Of a stretch of 6,183 nucleotides of DNA, positions 1 to 6,183 are shown in pieces. The notes below the pieces were generated by a model, which had not been told where the DNA came from, searched no databases, and saw only the letters and a list, made by a program, of their open reading frames with translations. The stretch is from positions 1-6,183 of the forward strand of contig JAJZGE010000125.1 in assembly GCA_021798675.1 (NCBI GenBank). The letters run 5' to 3'. Origin of the DNA: Pseudomonadota bacterium. Its GTDB lineage: Bacteria; Pseudomonadota; Gammaproteobacteria; Xanthomonadales; Rhodanobacteraceae. Position 1 is the first letter of the stretch. Each line of letters begins with the position of its first letter. Both the position numbers and the translations under genes were made by a program.

Positions 1-1
1 G

Positions 2-2107
2 GGCGAGTCGCAGCCTGGCCTGGCCGACGCGCCGGGGTCGGGACCGACCTCCGCCGCGGCGATCGAGGCGGCGCTGGCGACGGCCTTGCGCGACGGCGTG
101 CCGGAGGTTCGACGCGCGCCATGGCCGGTCGGCGCGGCGATTCCGGAGCCCGCGCTGCAGGCGATGCTGACCCTGCCGCTGCGGGTGGACGGTGCCGTGG
201 TCGCTGCGCTGGTGATCGGCGCCATCGACGCGGATGCGTTTGCCCCGGTCGAGGTGCAGGTGTTCGCCGAAATGGCCACCGAACTGGGGCTGGGCATGCA
301 GATGCAGCGCAGCCGCGCGGCCCGGCTGCAGGCCGAGCATGCGCTGCAGTACAACCTGGAGCATTTCCGCACGATCCTTGCCAACCAGCAGTCCGGCATT
401 CTGGTGGTGGCCGAGGACAACACGGTGAAGTTTGCCAACGAGGCGTTCTGCCGGCTGTTCGGCTTCAAGGAGTCGCCAGCGGAGCTGGAAAATCAGCCCG
501 CCGCCGCGATCCATGCGCGTCTGCAGCAGGCCTACGGCGATCCGGAGCGGGAATTCCGGCGCCTGCGCACCCTGCTGGCCGACGGCGTGGCGGTCAGGGG
601 CGACGAAGTGGTGATGAGCGACGGCCGCATCTTCGTGCGCGACTTCACGCCGATCCGCATCAACGGCGTGGCGCAGGGGCGGATCTGGAACCAGCGCGAC
701 ATCACCGAACAGAAAATGCACGAGGCCAGCGTCGAGCGGCTGGCTTTCTACGACGTGGTCACCGGCCTGCCCAATCGGCGTCTGCTGTTCGAGTTGCTGG
801 AGCAGGCGCGCAGCAGCGCCGTGCGGCAGCAGTCGCTGCTGGCGGTGGGGGTGCTCGATCTGGACCGCTTCAAGAGCATCAACGACAGCGTCGGACACGA
901 CGGCGGCGACCGCGTGCTGGCCGAGGCATCGACGCGCATCCTCGCCATCCTGCGCAAGGAGGACGTGCTGGCGCGCTTCGGCGGCGACGAATTCGCGCTG
1001 GTGATCTCCGGCCTCGACAGCCGCGAGCAGCTGGAAGTGATCTGCCGCTGCATCCTGCAGGCGCTGCGCGCGCCGTTCGAACTGATGGGCGAGCAGGTGC
1101 ACCTGTCGGCGAGCATCGGCTGGACGCTGTTTCCGCTGGACAACTCCGACGCCGAGGGGCTGGTGCGCCACGCCGACCTGGCCATGTACGTGGCCAAGGA
1201 GGAAGGCAAGGATCGCGGCGCGGTCTACGAACCGGCGCTGGAGCTGGAGCAGCATCGCCTGCAGGCGATGCGCGAGCGCATCGGCCAAGCCCTGGTGCAG
1301 TCGCAGCTGCGGCTGCTGTATCAGCCGATCGTCTACATCGACGGCCTGCCCGGTCTGCACGGCGTGGCCGGGATGGAGGCGCTGGTGCGCCTGCAGGACG
1401 CCGAGCTGGGGCTGATCGAGCCGGCCAGTTTCATGCACGTGCTGGACGACCCGCAGCTGGCGCGGCCGATCGGCCGCTATGTGCTGGACGAGGCGCTGAG
1501 GCAGTGCCAGGCGTGGATGCAGCAGGGTGTCTCGCTGCCGGTGTCGATCAACATCAGCACCCGCCATCTGCTGCATCCGCTGTTCTTCAGCGATATCGAC
1601 GCCGCGCTGGAAGCCTATCCTGGCGTGATGGACGTGGGCTTCGGCATCGAGGTGACCGAGACCGGTCCGAGCATGGACCACGCGCGTGCCAAGGTGGTGA
1701 TCGAGGAATGCCGCCGGCGCGGCATCCGCGTGGGGCTGGACGATTTCGGCACCGGCAGCGCCTCGCTCAGCCATATCCAGAAACTCGACATCGAACACAT
1801 CAAGCTCGACCAGAGCTTCGTGCGCGACATCCTCAGCGACGAGCGCAACATGGCGATCGCGGCCGGGGTGATCACCACCGCGCGCATGCTGGCCAAGGCG
1901 GTGATCGCCGAGGGCGTGGAAAATTCGGCCCAGGGCGACCTGCTGGCTTCGCTCGGCTGCCACCAGCTGCAGGGCTTCTCGATCTCGCGGCCGATGCAGG
2001 GGGACGCCGTAGTCGGCTGGGTCGCGCGCTGGGTGCCGCCGGTTTCGTGGGGTCAGCTGGTCAGCGAGCGGCAGTCCCTGCTCAGCGGCCAGTCCGGGCA
2101 CGCCTGA
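2..2107 (+). CDS. GAF-PAS-GGDEF-EAL cyclic-di-GMP cyclase/phosphodiesterase (5' end outside window)
   Basis: Likely bifunctional cyclic-di-GMP enzyme: GGDEF domains join two GTP into c-di-GMP and EAL domains hydrolyse it to pGpG. The frame is open from base 2 with no stop; a TTG at 86 is an in-frame codon but an unlikely true start, because domain sequence precedes it. Counting from the codon at base 2: the end of a GAF domain (to about residue 100), a short helical linker, a PAS domain (about 115-240, ending in a DITEQK-type motif), GGDEF (about 250-410) and EAL (about 420-680). The GGDEF motif is intact at 327-331, with an inhibitory I-site RKED at 318-321, five residues before it as in product-inhibited cyclases. 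The EAL side keeps EAL 459-461, Asn517, Glu550, DDFGTG from 580, Lys601, Glu637 and Gln657, so it should be catalytic. No membrane segment is visible, so a cytosolic sensor is likely; GAF and PAS presumably sense an unknown ligand. Family assignment is firm; net activity is unknown. Confidence 0.95.
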   Translation, partial: GESQPGLADAPGSGPTSAAAIEAALATALRDGVPEVRRAPWPVGAAIPEPALQAMLTLPLRVDGAVVAALVIGAIDADAFAPVEVQVFAEMATELGLGMQMQRSRAARLQAEHALQYNLEHFRTILANQQSGILVVAEDNTVKFANEAFCRLFGFKESPAELENQPAAAIHARLQQAYGDPEREFRRLRTLLADGVAVRGDEVVMSDGRIFVRDFTPIRINGVAQGRIWNQRDITEQKMHEASVERLAFYDVVTGLPNRRLLFELLEQARSSAVRQQSLLAVGVLDLDRFKSINDSVGHDGGDRVLAEASTRILAILRKEDVLARFGGDEFALVISGLDSREQLEVICRCILQALRAPFELMGEQVHLSASIGWTLFPLDNSDAEGLVRHADLAMYVAKEEGKDRGAVYEPALELEQHRLQAMRERIGQALVQSQLRLLYQPIVYIDGLPGLHGVAGMEALVRLQDAELGLIEPASFMHVLDDPQLARPIGRYVLDEALRQCQAWMQQGVSLPVSINISTRHLLHPLFFSDIDAALEAYPGVMDVGFGIEVTETGPSMDHARAKVVIEECRRRGIRVGLDDFGTGSASLSHIQKLDIEHIKLDQSFVRDILSDERNMAIAAGVITTARMLAKAVIAEGVENSAQGDLLASLGCHQLQGFSISRPMQGDAVVGWVARWVPPVSWGQLVSERQSLLSGQSGHA

Positions 2108-2109
2108 GT

Positions 2110-2142
2110 CGCATCGCGATGCGTTGGGGTGAATTGCCCCAG
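2110..2142 (+). terminator. Two adjacent stem-loops after the GGDEF/EAL gene, possible transcript end
   Basis: Three bases after the stop codon lies a perfect 14-base palindrome, CGCATCGCGATGCG (2110-2123). It is followed directly by a hairpin with TTGGGGT (2124-2130) pairing with GCCCCAG (2136-2142; end pairs are G-U) around the loop GAATT. Neither is followed by a run of T, so this is not a classical intrinsic terminator. It could end or protect the upstream message, or be a protein binding site. GG and GC in the second repeat are 8 bases apart, not 10, so it does not fit a sigma-54 promoter. Confidence 0.3.
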
Positions 2143-2216
2143 TAGTGCCGACCGCACGCAGCGCTTAAGATCAGCATCATCAAGCGGACGGCCCGATCGT
2201 CCGGCAGGAGCCAAGC

Positions 2217-2570
2217 ATGCAACCGATGGCCGCCCGCCAGGGCATCATTTCACTGAAGATCAAGGACGCCGCATCGCTGTACAACGCGTACATGCCGTTT
2301 CTCAAGCACGGCGGACTGTTTGCGGCGACCGCGCAGCAATATTCGCTGGGCGACGAGGTGGTGCTGCTGGTGACATTGGCCGAGGAGACCGAGCGGCTGT
2401 CGGTGGTCGGCAAGGTGGTCTGGATCAGCCCGCTGGGCGCGCAGGGCAATCGCACGGCGGGCATCGGCATCCACTTCAACGAGTCGAGCGATGCCGAAGC
2501 GGCGCGCAGCCGCATCGAGAACATTCTGGCCGGCACGCTGAATTCGGAGCGTGCCACCCAGACGATGTGA
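2217..2570 (+). CDS. pilZ: Type IV pilus assembly protein PilZ
   Basis: Cytoplasmic PilZ-domain protein of 117 residues, the usual size for the type IV pilus PilZ. From memory it aligns nearly end to end with Pseudomonas and Xanthomonas PilZ: a GIISLKIKD start, LYNAYMPFLKHGGLF (about 21-35), GDEV, GKVVWISP, GAQGNRTAGIGIHF and a C-terminal SERATQTM. These family members are needed for pilus biogenesis and in Xanthomonas contact the PilB extension ATPase and FimX. The N-terminal RxxxR and the D/NxSxxG motif of c-di-GMP-binding PilZ domains are both absent, so it probably does not bind the nucleotide directly. The ATG at 2217 is chosen because AGGAG (2206-2210) sits 6 bases upstream; the ATG at 2226 would be too far. 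A weak -10-like TAAGAT (2166-2171) has no convincing -35. It may be co-transcribed with the c-di-GMP enzyme upstream, though the stem-loops between them could separate the two. Confidence 0.93.
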   Translation: MQPMAARQGIISLKIKDAASLYNAYMPFLKHGGLFAATAQQYSLGDEVVLLVTLAEETERLSVVGKVVWISPLGAQGNRTAGIGIHFNESSDAEAARSRIENILAGTLNSERATQTM

Positions 2571-2588
2571 TCGTCACGGTGTGACGAT
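2570..2588 (+). terminator. Stem-loop on the pilZ stop codon, no T-tract
   Basis: ATCGTCAC (2570-2577) pairs perfectly with GTGACGAT (2581-2588) around the three-base loop GGT. The stem begins with the last base of the pilZ stop codon. Without a following T-run it is at best a Rho-assisted terminator or a 3' stabiliser. The inverted repeat could equally be a DNA-level operator. The half-site spacing does not fit a Crp/Clp box (TGTGA-N6-TCACA). Confidence 0.4.
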
Positions 2589-2602
2589 ATGCCATCCCGA
2601 CA

Positions 2603-2614
2603 CGCACCGGTGCG
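2603..2614. repeat. 12-base perfect palindrome upstream of the nuo promoter
   Basis: CGCACCGGTGCG is a perfect palindrome centred about 78 bases before the predicted nuo start point. Another imperfect inverted repeat overlaps and follows it (TGCGCGAT at 2611-2618, with ATC 2623-2625 and GCGCA 2628-2632), and ATGCGCAT at 2626-2633 is itself palindromic. The position would suit an activator or repressor site. I recognise no specific regulator, and short palindromes occur by chance in GC-rich DNA. Confidence 0.3.
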
Positions 2615-2648
2615 CGATGCAAATCATGCGCATGTCAGCCGTCAAGGC

Positions 2649-2679
2649 TTGTCGTTGTACCCATCCGCGCTGATACAAT
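2649..2679 (+). promoter_or_regulatory. Probable sigma-70-type promoter of the nuo operon (extended -10)
   Basis: TACAAT (2674-2679) matches the -10 consensus at five of six bases and is preceded by TG one base away (2671-2672), forming an extended -10. A weaker -35, TTGTCG (2649-2654, four of six), lies 19 bases upstream, which is long but tolerable with an extended -10. The predicted start point is near 2686, leaving a leader of about 158 bases before nuoA. It is the best promoter-like sequence in the gap between pilZ and nuoA. Confidence 0.55.
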
Positions 2680-2685
2680 GACGCG

Positions 2686-2832
2686 ATCCGCAGACCCAAT
2701 TGCGGAATAGCGGACGCCTGCGGCGACAGAGCCTGCAGGTGCAGTTGAGCCGACTCCCGTCGTCTCGACCTGCCGAATCGAAGTCGCCGGACCGTCTCCC
2801 TCACGGTCACTGATGCGCCGCTGGCGCGGAGG
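2686..2832 (+). other. Structured 5' leader of the nuo operon: five consecutive stem-loops
   Basis: From the predicted start point the leader can fold into five non-overlapping hairpins. H1: TCCGCA 2687-2692 with TGCGGA 2701-2706. H2: nine pairs, two of them G-U, 2715-2723 with 2733-2741. H3: 2744-2754 with 2759-2769, ten pairs and one mismatch, loop TCCC. H4: GACCGT 2790-2795 with ACGGTC 2803-2808, loop CTCCCTC. H5: GCGCC 2815-2819 with GGCGC 2823-2827, touching the GGAGG ribosome binding site (2828-2832). The sequence CTCC occurs in the H4 loop and at the top of H3, and both copies are complementary to GGAG of the binding site. No known riboswitch or tRNA is recognised. It might be a regulatory leader, a processed small RNA, or ordinary GC-rich folding. 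Confidence 0.35.
2828..2832 (+). promoter_or_regulatory. Ribosome binding site of nuoA
   Basis: GGAGG lies 11 bases before the GTG at 2844, slightly longer than optimal. No other start codon in the nuoA frame is better placed: the TTG at 2837 is out of frame. The site directly follows a five-pair hairpin (2815-2827), so access to it may depend on leader folding. Confidence 0.65.
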
Positions 2833-2843
2833 TACGTTGCATC

Positions 2844-3190
2844 GTGCTTGCCGAATACTGGCCTGTCCTGTTGTTCATCGGCGTCGCTACCGGCCTCGGG
2901 CTGGTGCTGCTGGCAGTTGGTCTGCTGGCGGGGCCGCGTCGTCCAGGCGCCGAGAAACTGGCGCCCTACGAGTGCGGCTTCGAGGCATTCGAGGACGCGC
3001 GCATGCGCTTTGACGTGCGCTACTACCTGCTGGCCATCCTGTTCATCATCTTCGATCTGGAAATTGCCTTCCTGTTTCCGTGGGCGGTGGTGTTCATGCA
3101 GATCGGCGCAATCGCGCTGATCGAGATGGCCCTGTTCCTGCTGCTGCTGATCGTCGGGTTTGCCTACGTGTGGAAGAAGGGAGCGCTCGA

Positions 3191-3200
<10 letters not shown>
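2844..3200 (+). CDS. nuoA: NADH-quinone oxidoreductase subunit A
   Basis: Small membrane subunit of respiratory complex I, next to the quinone entry site at the junction of membrane and peripheral arms. The 118-residue product is of normal length. Three membrane helices are visible at about residues 7-29, 61-83 and 86-110. The loop after the first carries the conserved YECGFE motif (Cys44 in ECG), and the second helix contains FDLE with Asp71 and Glu73, the acidic pair conserved in the family. The start is GTG, chosen because the MLAEYWPVL beginning resembles related NuoA proteins and GGAGG lies upstream. It is the first gene of the nuo operon in the standard order A-B-C-D-E, and its last 10 bases overlap nuoB, suggesting translational coupling. 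A promoter with a long leader precedes it. Confidence 0.95.
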
Positions 3201-3748
<548 letters not shown>

Positions 3749-3757
3749 GGCCCTGAC

Positions 3758-4483
3758 ATGTCCGACCTACAATCAGGCTCGCTGGCCGAGCAGCTCACCG
3801 CGCGGTTTGGCGGCACGCTGAAAGTGAGCGCGGGCCGCGAGATCATCGCCGAGCTTGCCGCGGCCGACCTGATCGCGGTAGCCACCGCCCTGCGCGACGA
3901 GCCGGCGTTCCGCTTCAGCGAGCTGATCGACCTGTGCGGCATGGACTATCTCGGCTACGGCCAGACCGAATGGGACACCGACACCGCTGGCGGCGACGGC
4001 TTCTCGCGCGGGGTGGAAGGACAGGCGATGGGGCGCTTCACCTGGGCCGAGCGCCCGCGCGGCGCGAACGAGCCGCGTCGTTTCGCCGCGGTGATCCAAC
4101 TGCTGTCGATCGAGCACAACCGGCGACTGCGCCTGCGTGTGTTCTGCGAGGACGACACGCTGCCGGTGGTGCCGTCGCTGACCCCGGTGTGGCCCGGCGT
4201 GAACTGGTTCGAGCGCGAGGCGTTCGACCTGTACGGAATCATCTTCGACGGCCACCCGGACCTGCGCCGCATACTCACCGACTACGGTTTTGTCGGCCAT
4301 CCGTTCCGCAAGGATTTTCCGCTGATCGGCAACGTCGAGGTGCGCTACGACCCCGAGCAGAAGCGGGTGATCTACGAGCCGGTCTCGATCGAGCCGCGCA
4401 TCCTGGTGCCGCGGACCATCCGCAACGACGCCGACCTGCTGCAGGCCGAGGCCGAAGCCGCCGACGACTGGCAGAGGAACTGA
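3758..4483 (+). CDS. nuoC: NADH-quinone oxidoreductase subunit C (30 kDa subunit)
   Basis: Structural subunit of the complex I peripheral arm, packed against NuoD and NuoB; it carries no cofactor. The 241-residue product has the family signature in its second half: ERE at 152-154, then [18 protein letters not shown] and [15 protein letters not shown]. The N-terminal part contains the usual [10 protein letters not shown] (59-68). Between that and the [10 protein letters not shown] strand (from about 108) lies an insertion of roughly 39 residues (EWDT...GFSRGVEG...GRFTW) that shorter NuoC proteins lack; I recall a similar one in Xanthomonas. The ATG at 3758 is supported by TGAGG (3746-3750), which overlaps the nuoB stop and sits 7 bases upstream. 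NuoC and NuoD are separate here, not fused as in Escherichia coli. Confidence 0.96.
   Translation: MSDLQSGSLAEQLTARFGGTLKVSAGREIIAELAAADLIAVATALRDEPAFRFSELIDLCGMDYLGYGQTEWDTDTAGGDGFSRGVEGQAMGRFTWAERPRGANEPRRFAAVIQLLSIEHNRRLRLRVFCEDDTLPVVPSLTPVWPGVNWFEREAFDLYGIIFDGHPDLRRILTDYGFVGHPFRKDFPLIGNVEVRYDPEQKRVIYEPVSIEPRILVPRTIRNDADLLQAEAEAADDWQRN
4474..4478 (+). promoter_or_regulatory. Ribosome binding site of nuoD inside the nuoC end
   Basis: GAGGA sits within the last codons of nuoC, 7 bases before the GTG at 4486. It decides the nuoD start: the frame is open far upstream through nuoC, but only the GTG is properly placed after a binding site and directly before the conserved [15 protein letters not shown] beginning. 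Confidence 0.65.
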
Positions 4484-4485
4484 TC

Positions 4486-5739
4486 GTGCAAGAGATCCGC
4501 AACTACACGATGAACTTCGGGCCCCAGCATCCGGCTGCGCACGGCGTGCTGCGGCTGGTGATGGAGATGGACGGCGAGACCATCGTGCGCGCCGACCCGC
4601 ACGTGGGTCTGCTGCACCGTGGCACCGAGAAGCTGGCCGAGTCCAAGCCGTTCAACCAGTCGATCGGCTACATGGACCGGCTCGACTACGTGTCGATGAT
4701 GTGCAACGAACACGCCTACGTGCGCGCCATCGAAACCCTGCTGGCCATCGAGGCGCCGGAGCGGGCGCAGTACATCCGCACCATGTTCGACGAGATCACC
4801 CGCATCCTCAATCACCTGATGTGGATCGGCTCGAACGCACTCGACCTCGGCGCGATGGCGGTGTTCCTGTATGCGTTCCGCGAGCGCGAGGAGCTGATGG
4901 ACTGCTACGAGGCGGTTTCCGGCGCGCGCATGCATGCCACCTATTACCGCCCGGGCGGCGTCTACCGCGACCTGCCGGCGCAGATGCCGCAGTACCGCGA
5001 ATCGCCGTGGCACAAGGGCAACGACCTCAAGCGGCTCAACAGCTGGCGCGAGGGCTCGATGCTGGATTACCTCGACGCGTTTACCGCCGATTTTCCCTCG
5101 AAGGTCGACGAGTACGAGGAACTGCTCACTGGCAATCGCATCTGGAAACAGCGCACCGTCGGCATCGGCGTGATCAGCCCGGAGCTGGCGCAGCAGTGGG
5201 GCATGACCGGCGCCATGCTGCGCGGCTCGGGCGTGGAGTGGGACCTGCGCAAGAAGCAGCCGTACGCGAAGTATGCCGAGATGGATTTCGACATCCCGGT
5301 CGGCGTCAACGGCGACTGCTATGACCGCTATCTGGTGCGCGTGGAAGAGATGCGCCAGTCGAACCGGATCATCCGCCAGTGCGTGCAGTGGCTGCGCGCC
5401 AATCCCGGTCCGGTGATGCTGAAGAACTTCAAGGTGGCGCCGCCCTCGCGGATGGAGATGAAGGAGGACATGGAAGCCATGATCCATCACTTCAAGCTGT
5501 TCACCGAAGGCTACTGCGTGCCGGCCGGTGAAACCTATTGTGCGGTCGAGGCGCCGAAGGGCGAGTTCGGCTGCTACCTGGTTTCCGATGGCGCCAACAA
5601 GCCGTTTCGCGTGCATCTGCGCGCGCCGGGCTTTGCCCATCTTTCGTCCATGGACACCATCGTGCGCGGCCACATGCTGGCCGACGTGGTGGCCATGATC
5701 GGTACCTATGACCTCGTGTTCGGCGAAGTCGATCGCTGA
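4486..5739 (+). CDS. nuoD: NADH-quinone oxidoreductase subunit D (49 kDa subunit)
   Basis: Large peripheral-arm subunit that, with NuoB, forms the quinone-reducing pocket of complex I; it descends from the large subunit of NiFe hydrogenases but binds no metal. With the GTG start it has 417 residues, the normal length for an unfused Nuo[10 protein letters not shown] is at 12-20. His19 and Tyr68 (in RLDYVSMM) sit where the quinone-contacting His38 and Tyr87 lie in Thermus Nqo4, with the same spacing of 49 residues. Other family blocks are [12 protein letters not shown], the [12 protein letters not shown] stretch, [11 protein letters not shown] and a C-terminal DLVFGEVDR. The codon after the nuoC stop is separated by just two bases, so translation is probably coupled to nuoC. 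Nothing appears truncated. Confidence 0.97.
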   Translation: MQEIRNYTMNFGPQHPAAHGVLRLVMEMDGETIVRADPHVGLLHRGTEKLAESKPFNQSIGYMDRLDYVSMMCNEHAYVRAIETLLAIEAPERAQYIRTMFDEITRILNHLMWIGSNALDLGAMAVFLYAFREREELMDCYEAVSGARMHATYYRPGGVYRDLPAQMPQYRESPWHKGNDLKRLNSWREGSMLDYLDAFTADFPSKVDEYEELLTGNRIWKQRTVGIGVISPELAQQWGMTGAMLRGSGVEWDLRKKQPYAKYAEMDFDIPVGVNGDCYDRYLVRVEEMRQSNRIIRQCVQWLRANPGPVMLKNFKVAPPSRMEMKEDMEAMIHHFKLFTEGYCVPAGETYCAVEAPKGEFGCYLVSDGANKPFRVHLRAPGFAHLSSMDTIVRGHMLADVVAMIGTYDLVFGEVDR

Positions 5740-5758
5740 GCCGACGGGAGCACTGTTG

Positions 5759-6183
5759 ATGAAATCCACCGGACATTTCGAGCAGGTCAGGCACCTCGAT
5801 CCGCTCGCTGTGCTGAGCGAGCACACCCGCCATCACATCGACGCGTGGGTCGCCAAGTTTCCGCCCGATCGCAAGCGCTCGGCGCTGATCCAGGCGCTGT
5901 TCGCCGCGCAGGAGCAGAACCAGGGCTTTCTCACCGACGAGCTGATCACCGCGGTGGCGAAATACCTGGATCTGCCGGCCGTGTGGGCGTACGAGGTGGC
6001 CAGCTTCTACTCGATGCTGGAGACCAAGCCGGTCGGCCGCCACAACGTGGCGATCTGCACCAACATCTCGTGCTGGCTCAACGGCGCCGAGGAACTGGTG
6101 CGCCACTGCGAGAAAAAACTCGGCATCAAGCTGGGCGAGAGTACGCCGGACGGTCGCGTCTACCTGAAGCAGGAAGAGGAGTG
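5759..6183 (+). CDS. nuoE: NADH-quinone oxidoreductase subunit E (3' end outside window)
   Basis: Thioredoxin-like subunit of the NADH-oxidising module of complex I, carrying the [2Fe-2S] cluster N1a next to NuoF. In the window there are 141 complete codons plus two bases. The N-terminal helical region (ALIQALFAAQEQNQGFL) is followed by VWAYEVASFYSML and the first cysteine pair, Cys100 and Cys105 in ICTNISCWL. The second pair, normally in an EECLxAC motif, would begin right at the window edge: the last residues read KQEEE and the next codon starts TG, consistent with cysteine. The ATG at 5759 has GGGAG (5746-5750) 8 bases upstream. It lies 19 bases after nuoD. nuoF would be expected next. Confidence 0.95.
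   Translation, partial: MKSTGHFEQVRHLDPLAVLSEHTRHHIDAWVAKFPPDRKRSALIQALFAAQEQNQGFLTDELITAVAKYLDLPAVWAYEVASFYSMLETKPVGRHNVAICTNISCWLNGAEELVRHCEKKLGIKLGESTPDGRVYLKQEEE

Noticed and set aside
2124..2140. Sigma-54-like promoter (TTGGGGTGAATTGCCC) before pilZ
   Set aside because: The GG and GC elements are 8 bases apart instead of the required 10, and the sequence is better explained as an inverted repeat.
121..2145. Long + strand reading frame of 674 codons overlapping the GGDEF/EAL gene
   Set aside because: It is an alanine/glycine/arginine-rich frame shadow with no domains, while the other frame carries intact GAF, PAS, GGDEF and EAL motifs.
2694..2800. Resemblance to a tRNA-Leu D-arm (GCGGAATAGCGGACGC at 2702-2717), tempting because a tRNA-Leu precedes nuoA in some relatives
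   Set aside because: No matching acceptor stem, anticodon arm or GGTTCGA-type T-loop follows, so there is no tRNA gene here; similarity is limited to about 16 bases.
2574..2810. Reading frame of 78 codons on the minus strand in the pilZ-nuoA gap
   Set aside because: It covers the promoter, palindromes and hairpins, has no family resemblance, and lies in a region where + strand signals explain the sequence better.
2813..3013. Possible 66-codon reading frame starting in the nuo leader
   Set aside because: It overlaps nuoA in another frame, is arginine-rich as expected of a GC-rich shadow, and has no recognisable domain.
4372..5826. Long 484-codon minus-strand reading frame opposite nuoD
   Set aside because: It is antisense to a clearly conserved nuoD; the histidine- and alanine-rich composition is typical of a codon-bias shadow in high-GC DNA.

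Overview
The window is high-GC, densely packed bacterial chromosome, all read on the + strand. The protein sequences of NuoB, NuoC, NuoD and PilZ look like those of Xanthomonadales (Gammaproteobacteria). Within that order I would guess the Rhodanobacter/Dyella/Luteibacter side rather than Xanthomonas itself, because the gene upstream of nuoA differs from the Xanthomonas layout as I remember it. This placement comes from recalled sequence resemblance, not a search.

Layout. Bases 1-2107 hold the 3' part of a multidomain cyclic-di-GMP enzyme (end of a GAF domain, then PAS, GGDEF and EAL) that enters from the left edge. A 109-base gap with two adjacent inverted repeats follows. Bases 2217-2570 encode a small PilZ protein of the type IV pilus class. 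Bases 2571-2843 are non-coding: a hairpin on the pilZ stop codon, a short palindrome, a probable extended -10 promoter, and a leader that can fold into five consecutive stem-loops ending at the nuoA ribosome binding site. From 2844 to the right edge runs the start of the operon for respiratory complex I (proton-pumping NADH:quinone oxidoreductase): nuoA, nuoB, nuoC, nuoD and most of nuoE, with gaps of -10, 9, 2 and 19 bases.

How the genes work together. The GGDEF/EAL enzyme can plausibly make and break cyclic di-GMP. PilZ is needed for type IV pilus assembly and, in related bacteria, works through the PilB ATPase and the GGDEF/EAL protein FimX. These two genes may therefore form a small surface-motility module, although adjacency is the only evidence here. 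The nuo genes are a separate unit: NuoB, C and D form the peripheral quinone-reducing arm, NuoA is a membrane subunit next to the quinone site, and NuoE belongs to the NADH-oxidising tip. Key residues I could check (cluster cysteines in NuoB and NuoE, quinone-site His/Tyr in NuoD, acidic residues in NuoA) are present.

I see no mobile element, CRISPR array, tRNA or rRNA, and no clear sign of an undescribed system. The least explained parts are the structured nuo leader, the palindromes around it, and a roughly 39-residue insertion in NuoC.
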